The notes below the pieces were generated by a model. It was not told where the DNA came from, did no database searches, and worked only from the letters and a program-made list of their open reading frames with translations. 47,080 bases of DNA from Lachnospiraceae bacterium (GTDB taxonomy: Bacteria; Bacillota; Clostridia; Lachnospirales; Lachnospiraceae). The DNA lies in contig JAFXAZ010000072.1 in the NCBI GenBank assembly GCA_017521985.1, forward strand, positions 1-47,080. The letters are read 5' to 3'. The position numbers were made by a program, and so were the translations under genes. This document shows, one piece after another, positions 41,966 through 47,080 of the stretch (position 1 is its first letter; each line of letters starts with the position of its first letter).

Positions 41966-41997
41966 CGTGGTATCATAGCACATTTATGATACCACGT
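41965..41997. repeat. Perfect 13-bp inverted repeat over the rnpB promoter
   Basis: ACGTGGTATCATA and TATGATACCACGT are exact arms with a seven-base loop. The left arm covers the -10 box and the start point; the right arm runs into the -35 box. Confidence 0.9.
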
Positions 41998-42000
41998 CAA
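41972..42000 (-). promoter_or_regulatory. rnpB promoter
   Basis: On the minus strand TTGACG (42000-41995) and TATGAT (41977-41972) have a 17-base spacer, with transcription expected near 41965. It is overlapped by a 13-bp inverted repeat (41965-41977 and 41985-41997). Confidence 0.8.
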
Positions 42001-42005
42001 ATTAA

Positions 42006-42623
42006 TTATCCATAAATCGGCTCAAAATCCTCTGCCCCGTGACCGCACAGCGGACAAACATAATCTGCTGGGAGTTCGCTTCCTTCATATACATATTTAC
42101 AAATCTTGCAGCGCCAGCCTATGATTTTACGATCTTCCAATTTCTTTTCAGGCTTTGGCTTTACTCTATTCTGATAATCTGCGTACGTAAGCGGAGCATG
42201 CTCATTAATCACCTGGGCATCTTCTACCTCTGCAACAAATAACATGTGGCTTCCAAGGTCTGTCTGACTTACTACTCTGCAGCTGATTACTGCACAAGTC
42301 TGCCACCCCATATAAGGTACACCATTTATATCCGTCGGTAAAATCAGTTCAGACATCTTGTCCACATCTCTGCCGGACTGGAATCCAAAATACTTGATCG
42401 TCTCAAAGGTAACCGTTTCATCCAAAACACTAAGTGCAAACACACCGCTTTCCTTAATCAAATCACAGGTATAATTCGTGTTCAAAACAGAAATTGCTAC
42501 TCTGGTAGGACTATTTGCCACCTGCATACAGGTATTGGTAATACATCCATTTACCTTATCCCCTGCCTTGGTAGACAACATAAAAACTCCATAACTTAAT
42601 TTATACAATGCCTTATTATCCAT
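42006..42623 (-). CDS. Flavin reductase-like domain fused to rubredoxin
   Basis: The 205-residue protein has an FMN-binding flavin reductase (split-barrel) domain (about 1-150) and a C-terminal rubredoxin (about 160-205). The first has YGVFMLSTKAGDKVNGCITNTCMQVANSPTRVAISVLNTNYT with a typical NTxxQV segment. The second has CKICKYVYEG and CPLCGHGAEDFEPI, the four-Cys iron site. Such high-molecular-weight rubredoxins act as electron donors for oxygen or peroxide reduction in clostridia. I placed the start at the ATG at 42623 with GGAGG five bases upstream. It is downstream of the YbaK-like gene (gap 17 bases). Confidence 0.93.
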   Translation of the reverse strand: MDNKALYKLSYGVFMLSTKAGDKVNGCITNTCMQVANSPTRVAISVLNTNYTCDLIKESGVFALSVLDETVTFETIKYFGFQSGRDVDKMSELILPTDINGVPYMGWQTCAVISCRVVSQTDLGSHMLFVAEVEDAQVINEHAPLTYADYQNRVKPKPEKKLEDRKIIGWRCKICKYVYEGSELPADYVCPLCGHGAEDFEPIYG

Positions 42624-42640
42624 TTTTGCCTCCAATACTT

Positions 42641-43189
42641 TTATTCTTCCATAAATCCCAACTTTACTACCGTCATATCATGATGCATGGCTTCTAAAAG
42701 CTTACCAAACACATCCTCTGTACGTAACTTCAAGCTGGAAGTATTTACACAAGGATGACAACCAAGATACTCACCCTTTAACACATCTTCATCCACCAAA
42801 AGGCGAACTCTATTCTCTGTGTCATTCATTAAACCCAGTATACTGGCTGCCCCCGGTGTAATGTCCAAAAACTCTTCCATAAATGCAGGCTCTCCAAAAG
42901 AAAGTCTGGCTGACCCAATCTGATGAGACAGTTCCTTTGTCTTAAATACCTTATCCCCTGGAATCAGAAGCAAGTAAAAATCTGTTTTCTGGCGATTACA
43001 CAAAAATAAATTTTTACATATGGTTGCCTCTAAAGACTTGTCAATCTCCTGACACACCTCCATCGTATATGCAGGTTCATGGTCAATACGATAGTATTCC
43101 ACATTCAATTTGTCTAAAAAATCATACACGCGAATTTCTTTTGATAATCGACCGATTTCATCTGACGGTCTTCCTTTTTGTAACTCCAT
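42641..43189 (-). CDS. YbaK/ProX-type aminoacyl-tRNA deacylase
   Basis: The 182-residue product matches the YbaK/ProRS-associated editing domain family (PrdX/ProXp type), which hydrolyses misacylated tRNA such as Ala-tRNA-Pro. It has VEYYRIDHEPAYTMEVCQEI (the entry strand and helix), ICKNLFLCNRQKTDFYLLLIPGDKVFKTKEL (the substrate Lys region), and ITPGAASILGLMND, which is close to PGSVSPFGL-type motifs, then LGCHPCVNTSSL. The length is that of the stand-alone PrdX. GGAG precedes the ATG. It is followed by the flavin reductase-rubredoxin gene. Confidence 0.9.
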   Translation of the reverse strand: MELQKGRPSDEIGRLSKEIRVYDFLDKLNVEYYRIDHEPAYTMEVCQEIDKSLEATICKNLFLCNRQKTDFYLLLIPGDKVFKTKELSHQIGSARLSFGEPAFMEEFLDITPGAASILGLMNDTENRVRLLVDEDVLKGEYLGCHPCVNTSSLKLRTEDVFGKLLEAMHHDMTVVKLGFMEE

Positions 43190-43272
43190 GACTATCTCCA
43201 GTTTGTTAGTTCTTTATATATTACTTTACTATTTTCTTTATCAAACTGCAAGCTAATTTAACCTCTTACCTT

Positions 43273-45249
43273 TTATTCATATGTAATATGTACGCTTCTC
43301 GCCAGTTCTATCACATCTTCTTTCGTAAAATACTCCTGATTCAGACCAACAACATAGATATACTCGCTGTCTTCCTCCCCCATAAATACATACCAGTATT
43401 TAGACACTGTCTGAAGCTCGCCTTCCGCAAGCTTATGCTCCTCTTTATATTTCTCAGCTTGCGGAACCGTAAACAAATCAAAAACAGCTTCACACAAAAG
43501 AGCCTGCATTTCACAGCCTTCTACATACTGATAAGGTTTCTCTAACCATGCATGATTTCCAAGCCATCGCACAGACACTGCCTTACCATTTTCAAATCTC
43601 ATCAAGCTATTATTTTCATCCTGTGCACCTGCCCCAATCAACACACATCCCGGTACATACCATGCCTCCGGTGTGCCCTCTCCGTGCGCCGGAATTTCAT
43701 AATCCATTAAAATCGGACAACCGGAAAGTACATCATTATAATACTTTGTAAAATCACCTAGCTGGGTGCCTTCCGGCAGTGTACAGGTGAAATAGTCGTC
43801 CATGATAGCATCCGTTTCTTTCTCCGCCTTTGAAATCTCTTTTCCTATAAAAATTTCCGTGAAAGAATTTTCATCAACAACTGGTTCACCATTAAACAAA
43901 CCTTCCAAATACGTCTTGACCTCTTCCGGATTTTTTACCTGATAAGTAAAGGAAGCTTTTACATCGTTATCGCTCCATAACGCAGTATAGTCTGCATAAA
44001 AACAAAACCTTAACGCACCATATTCTATAATTACATCCTTCTCCCTATTCTCATCTCGGCTTTGGTCTTTTGGAGTCTTTCTTATTTCCAGCCCATTTAA
44101 GAATTTGCTTATCTCGTCAAAATATCCCTCTCCGGAAAAATATTTTGTTTCACCATTTAATGTAATTATAATTGCATTTGATGCCATTTCTTTTGGCGGA
44201 TGATTCATATCCTGTACCTTGGCTAACGGAACGTACTCCTTATGCTCCGTCATAAATCCAATCGTCAATGCTACAATCACAGCCACCGCCACCAAAGACA
44301 ACACTTTCCATGTCTTTTTGTATTTCACGATATTTTTTACACGGCTTTTCACATTACCTTCGTCAAAGGCAAGGGGTGCGCCCAGAAAAAGTCTTTTGCC
44401 GGTTGCCAATGATAATAACGTGGTCGCGTAGCCTTGTCGATGCTCCATACCAAGCTGCTGTACCGTTTCCTCGTCGCATGCCATCTCCATATCCTTACTG
44501 TAAAAATGGAATGCAACCCATGCCAATGGATTGAACCAATGCAGACAAGTAATGCCAAAAGCAACGGCTTTTTTCAATGGGTCCAAATGACGAATGTGTG
44601 TTTTTTCATGTGCAACCACATACTGCTTGTCCAGTTCACTCATACCACATGGCAAATAAATCCTCGGCTTAAAAATGCCCAATACAAAGGGCACCTTAAT
44701 ATCGTCTGCAAGATAAATATTTTCCTTTACACGCATACAGCAAATCAGCTTCCTATGTAATTTCAAATGTGCATCTGCACTATAAAGAATTAATCCAATA
44801 ACACCTACCAGCCAGATCACACTAGCTATAGCCAAAAGCACCTGTAACACATCTGCATTAAGCGTATAGCCTAGTGGTGTTGATAACAAGCCCTTGGCTT
44901 GACCGACTGCCAAACCTGATGATACCTCTGTATTGGCTAAAGTCTCTGTGGTTACAAGCGCCTGCTCTGTAACACGGTTGGACGCACCATCCTTTAATGT
45001 CCTCAAAGCCTGCAACAGTTCCTGGGTTGCATACTTACCACCATTACTCTGCGGCTGCCTCCAAAACCCAACGGCACCTTCAAATTTCCACGGACAAATC
45101 ATACATACATATGGTAACATCCACAAAACATTTATATATTTCTTGGCAATGCCAACTCTTGAAAAAATCTCCCGTACCAGCAAAACCACGCCTATTATAA
45201 CGCATGCCTGCAAACTCATAATGCTCAACTGTAATATAAATTGTTCCAT
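43273..45249 (-). CDS. M56 family (BlaR1/MecR1-like) membrane metallopeptidase
   Basis: The 658-residue product has an N-terminal BlaR1-type M56 domain with transmembrane helices near 10-30, 35-52, 135-160 and 315-335. The zinc motif HEKTH (in YVVAHEKTHIRHLDPL) and the downstream Glu in DMEMACDEETV are present, so the protease site looks intact. The C-terminal part (about 340-658) does not look like a penicillin-binding sensor: I find no SxxK-SxN-KTG set. Two repeats of a low-complexity lipoprotein-like fold may be present (ITLNGETKYFSGEGYFDEI; VMDEYIVVGL). The protein probably senses a different signal and cleaves the BlaI-type repressor next to it. It follows the repressor by 39 bases. Confidence 0.87.
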   Translation of the reverse strand: MEQFILQLSIMSLQACVIIGVVLLVREIFSRVGIAKKYINVLWMLPYVCMICPWKFEGAVGFWRQPQSNGGKYATQELLQALRTLKDGASNRVTEQALVTTETLANTEVSSGLAVGQAKGLLSTPLGYTLNADVLQVLLAIASVIWLVGVIGLILYSADAHLKLHRKLICCMRVKENIYLADDIKVPFVLGIFKPRIYLPCGMSELDKQYVVAHEKTHIRHLDPLKKAVAFGITCLHWFNPLAWVAFHFYSKDMEMACDEETVQQLGMEHRQGYATTLLSLATGKRLFLGAPLAFDEGNVKSRVKNIVKYKKTWKVLSLVAVAVIVALTIGFMTEHKEYVPLAKVQDMNHPPKEMASNAIIITLNGETKYFSGEGYFDEISKFLNGLEIRKTPKDQSRDENREKDVIIEYGALRFCFYADYTALWSDNDVKASFTYQVKNPEEVKTYLEGLFNGEPVVDENSFTEIFIGKEISKAEKETDAIMDDYFTCTLPEGTQLGDFTKYYNDVLSGCPILMDYEIPAHGEGTPEAWYVPGCVLIGAGAQDENNSLMRFENGKAVSVRWLGNHAWLEKPYQYVEGCEMQALLCEAVFDLFTVPQAEKYKEEHKLAEGELQTVSKYWYVFMGEEDSEYIYVVGLNQEYFTKEDVIELARSVHITYE

Positions 45250-45288
45250 AACGTCCTCCCTCTGAAGTCTCTCTCAACCCTTTATGCT

Positions 45289-45645
45289 TTAGCGACTGCT
45301 CTCAATAATCTTTTGCAATTCTAAAATTTCCTCATCCGTCAATTTACGCTTGGATGTAAATGCAGCTACAAAGCAAGGAAGCGAACCCGCAAAGGTTTCT
45401 TCCACAAACTGTGCACTCTGCCCGGATAAAAATTCTTGCTTACTCACAAGGCTTGTAACAATACCGCCTTCATTTCGAAAAAGACCACGCTCCTGTATCC
45501 GCTTCAAAATTGTATATGTAGTCGACTTCTTCCAGCCTAACTCCTTTTCACTAATCTTTGCCAATTCTCCAGACGATAACGGCTCATTTTCCCAAATAAG
45601 CTCTGCAAATTTCATTTCCACTTCACCCAATCTATATTCTGCCAT
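45289..45645 (-). CDS. BlaI/MecI/CopY-type repressor
   Basis: The 118-residue product has the winged-helix DNA-binding domain in the N-terminal two thirds: RLGEVEMKFAELIWENEPLSSGELAKISEKELGWKKSTTYTILKRIQERGLF, with the recognition helix in KKSTTYTILKRI. A dimerisation part follows (VSKQEFLSGQSAQFVEETFAGSLPCFVAAF). The partner M56 protease gene lies 39 bases downstream. Two dyads (TCTAC-N5-GTAGA) occur in its promoter, so it likely represses itself. GGAGG precedes the ATG. Confidence 0.93.
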   Translation of the reverse strand: MAEYRLGEVEMKFAELIWENEPLSSGELAKISEKELGWKKSTTYTILKRIQERGLFRNEGGIVTSLVSKQEFLSGQSAQFVEETFAGSLPCFVAAFTSKRKLTDEEILELQKIIESSR

Positions 45646-45664
45646 TTACTACACCTCCTCGAAT

Positions 45665-45679
45665 TCTACCAACAGTAGA
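45665..45679. promoter_or_regulatory. Operator dyad 1 (TCTAC-N5-GTAGA)
   Basis: TCTAC (45665-45669) and GTAGA (45675-45679) are perfect 5-bp arms. It lies downstream of the transcription start on the minus strand, before the ribosome site. Confidence 0.75.
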
Positions 45680-45691
45680 CCTCTTGTTTTT

Positions 45692-45721
45692 ATTCTACTT
45701 CCAGTAGACCTGAAATGTCAA
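45692..45721 (-). promoter_or_regulatory. Promoter of the BlaI/BlaR-like operon
   Basis: On the minus strand TTGACA (45721-45716) and TAGAAT (45697-45692) have an 18-base spacer. One operator dyad sits in that spacer. Confidence 0.8.
45694..45708. promoter_or_regulatory. Operator dyad 2 (TCTAC-N5-GTAGA)
   Basis: TCTAC (45694-45698) and GTAGA (45704-45708) repeat operator 1 with centres 29 bases apart. It overlaps the -10 box and the spacer, so binding would block RNA polymerase. Confidence 0.78.
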
Positions 45722-45760
45722 TAGAATATTTCAAAAATTTCAAAATATTTTAAAATACTA

Positions 45761-45789
45761 TTGTGTTTTTCCTTTTTTTCTCATATAAT
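45761..45789 (+). promoter_or_regulatory. Promoter of the 40-codon small gene
   Basis: TTGTGT (45761-45766) and a perfect TATAAT (45784-45789) have a 17-base spacer. An imperfect inverted repeat (45783-45795 with 45817-45833) starts at the -10 box. Confidence 0.65.
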
Positions 45790-45852
45790 AACTATGCGTA
45801 GATAATTAAACTGTTTATAGTTCATTATCATATACGAAGGGGGTAATAAATT

Positions 45853-45975
45853 ATGCATTTTCCTGTTAGTGATATTTTAAACAATACTACTTTCGGTATT
45901 CCAAAAGATAACAAGCAAGATATTAATATTGTTGTTAATTCTATACTTACAAAAGATGAAAAAAGTGAGGTTTAA
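45853..45975 (+). CDS. Small protein, 40 residues
   Basis: A 40-codon frame starts at an ATG at 45853 behind AAGGGGGT and ends with TAA at 45973-45975. It has its own TATAAT promoter and a terminator whose stem overlaps the stop codon. The peptide (MHFPVSDILN... to ...TKDEKSEV) is hydrophilic with no signal peptide or membrane segment. No family is recognised. It ends four bases before the 3' end of the two-TM gene on the opposite strand, so the shared terminator covers both. It could be an antitoxin, a regulator, or an uncharacterised small protein. Confidence 0.6.
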   Translation: MHFPVSDILNNTTFGIPKDNKQDINIVVNSILTKDEKSEV

Positions 45976-45989
45976 TGCCTCACTTTTTT
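45959..45989. terminator. Bidirectional terminator overlapping both convergent stop codons
   Basis: AAAAAAGTGAGG/CCTCACTTTTTT forms a 12-bp stem with a 7-base loop; the ends are runs of six A and six T. It spans the stop codons of the 40-residue gene and the two-TM gene. Confidence 0.88.
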
Positions 45990-46852
45990 GCTTTTACAAC
46001 AATATTTTCTTTAACATTCTTTTTCATATCAGCCAGTTCTTTTTCTTCTTTTTCCATTAAGTTTTCATATCGTTCATGCCAACGCAAATACAGCATCATT
46101 ATATTGGAATACAACCTATCATATTCAGAGATATTATTGAAAAATATAAAAACATACAGCATATGAACACACTGAAAAAAAACTTGGTGCAATGACTGAT
46201 AAACTGTATCATCATCTGCTATTCCACTATTAAAACATATACAAAAATACTCCAATCCATTTGCAAGGTTATTTATGCATACATTGATTTCTTCTTCTGC
46301 CACTTTACACTCACTTGAGGAAAACACTAAGCCCTGCTCTCCGTCTTTATCCCCAATGTTTTTCTCTGTGCAATGATCTATCAAATATCCGGCATATAAA
46401 TCATCCATTGCACGCCTTATATCTTTTACAGATACAAAGGCAAGTATTTCTTCCCTGTTAAACATTTCTAATTTCTTTGTCGCAATCTTAGAAAGTAACT
46501 TTTCATTCAACCCAGACTTAGCATAAGCTCCAGCCAAAATATTCGCCAATGGAATTATTTCTTTCTGGAATTGATTAGCCATCTCTGCTGCTCTAACTTT
46601 TTTCTCTTTTTCTTTTATTATAGTTGCTTCAACATTAGATGATATGTACTGTAAAACAGAGATAACTAATCCTCCGACGACAAAAACGCCACCTAGAATC
46701 TGAGAGAAAAAATTTGTCTTTTCTAACTCTTTATCTAACATAAAGTATGCAACAATAATTACAAATGCATAAACAAATATTACAAAACCTGAAAGTACCT
46801 TTTTATGATTTGTAATAAACTTCAATCCTTTAGATGGTTTATATTCAGCCAT
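45980..46852 (-). CDS. Two-TM membrane protein with a cytoplasmic helical domain, unknown function
   Basis: The 290-residue product has two transmembrane helices (about 20-40 and 52-72) and a large helical cytoplasmic part. Its segment SSNVEATIIKEKEKKVRAAEMANQFQKEIIPLANILAG is a charged coiled coil after TM2. A layout like this is seen in DUF4760-type proteins, but I cannot confirm the family. The last 25 residues are charged (EKEEKELADMKKNVKEN). The start at 46852 has GGAGGG six bases upstream. Its stop codon lies in a terminator shared with the small gene. The base composition is more A/T-rich than the neighbouring genes, which suggests recent acquisition. Confidence 0.75.
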   Translation of the reverse strand: MAEYKPSKGLKFITNHKKVLSGFVIFVYAFVIIVAYFMLDKELEKTNFFSQILGGVFVVGGLVISVLQYISSNVEATIIKEKEKKVRAAEMANQFQKEIIPLANILAGAYAKSGLNEKLLSKIATKKLEMFNREEILAFVSVKDIRRAMDDLYAGYLIDHCTEKNIGDKDGEQGLVFSSSECKVAEEEINVCINNLANGLEYFCICFNSGIADDDTVYQSLHQVFFQCVHMLYVFIFFNNISEYDRLYSNIMMLYLRWHERYENLMEKEEKELADMKKNVKENIVVKAKK

Positions 46853-47080
46853 TATTTGCCCTCCCGCGCGTATTCCCAAATTTACAACATTATTTTATAA
46901 TATGCGGGAGTATTTTACAATACATTTTTTTAATAATGCGTGTTGAATTTTTTAGTAAATGCAACTTTTTCTAACTAAATGCAGGTAAAACAGTCTTATT
47001 TTGAAAAATTACAAGATAAGGCTGTTTTTTTATTTCATATTAGGATAAAATAGTATTGATATCCTCCAAATAGACCTAAA
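46853..47080. other. A/T-rich right-hand intergenic region
   Basis: No gene is seen in these 228 bases. They contain the start region of the two-TM gene and the stem-loop at 46987-47031. Any adjacent gene must lie beyond the window. Confidence 0.5.
46987..47031 (+). terminator. Terminator-like stem-loop at the right end
   Basis: A 13-bp stem (AAAACAGTCTTAT with ATAAGGCTGTTTT, one G-T pair) around a 16-base loop is followed by seven or more T on the plus strand. No plus-strand gene is upstream, so it may serve a gene entering from the right or block antisense transcription. Confidence 0.6.

Noticed and set aside
41655-41978. Plus-strand 107-codon frame opposite rnpB
   Set aside because: The minus strand is unmistakably RNase P RNA; the frame is a by-product. 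Such spurious proteins are often annotated here.
46880-47080. A partial gene at the right edge
   Set aside because: No frame with a ribosome binding site or family signature is present; only a stem-loop and A/T-rich sequence.

Overview
The window looks like chromosomal DNA of an anaerobic, low-to-mid GC Firmicute, most likely a Lachnospiraceae-type Clostridia. The pointers are a sporulation-type sigma-H gene behind a cysE-cysS-mrnC-rlmB cluster with a T-box leader, a class III fructose-bisphosphatase, a TrpR-like YerC, a DUF1836 protein, a flavin reductase-rubredoxin fusion, a bacterial RNase P RNA, and sigma-A promoters with 17-base spacers and strong Shine-Dalgarno sites. Species cannot be named from the sequence. 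I saw no intact phage, insertion sequence or CRISPR array. Most of the window is housekeeping; accessory traits are a truncated ABC-F gene, an isolated Rpn nuclease, a 194-bp inverted-repeat element and the right end.

Layout. 1-5.9 kb (minus): an envelope operon (polytopic membrane protein, acyltransferase, LytR-CpsA-Psr ligase) followed by two tandem ABC-F genes, the first cut off at its second Walker B. 6.0-8.4 kb: tRNA-Gly, a membrane-anchored GH3 protein with degenerate catalytic motifs, and a LUD protein. 8.5-14.5 kb: hom-apgM-lysC (threonine/aspartate family), then nitroreductase and pyrB-pyrI on plus. 14.5-19.8 kb: PHP hydrolase, DUF1836 protein, YerC, Rpn nuclease, a catalytically dead M23-like anchored protein, the inverted-repeat element, an AEC transporter and a cold-shock protein. 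19.8-25.5 kb: eukaryotic-type HisA, a repeat lipoprotein, fbp, dapB, dapA and an OB-fold protein. 25.9-31.5 kb: typA, a YigZ protein, a class A PBP and tRNA-Thr. 31.6-35.9 kb: cysE-cysS-mrnC-rlmB-sigH under a Cys T-box. 35.9-41.6 kb: a tight operon of two CobW-type GTPases (one with a large His/Cys metal-binding insert), a CLC antiporter, YlmH and a CmpB-type membrane protein, next to an anchored trypsin-like protease. 41.6-47 kb: rnpB, flavin reductase-rubredoxin, a prolyl-tRNA-editing protein, a BlaI/BlaR-like regulatory pair with two clear operators, a 40-codon small gene and a two-TM protein.

The amino-acid genes fit together: lysC makes aspartyl phosphate, hom and the apgM-type enzyme (proposed homoserine kinase) lead to threonine, dapA-dapB lead to diaminopimelate for the peptidoglycan built by the PBP, and pyrBI draws aspartate into pyrimidines. 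The most striking non-coding pattern is that the promoters of all three stable RNA genes here (tRNA-Gly, tRNA-Thr, rnpB) lie inside inverted repeats that include or enclose the -10 box. All calls are from reading the sequence without database searches.
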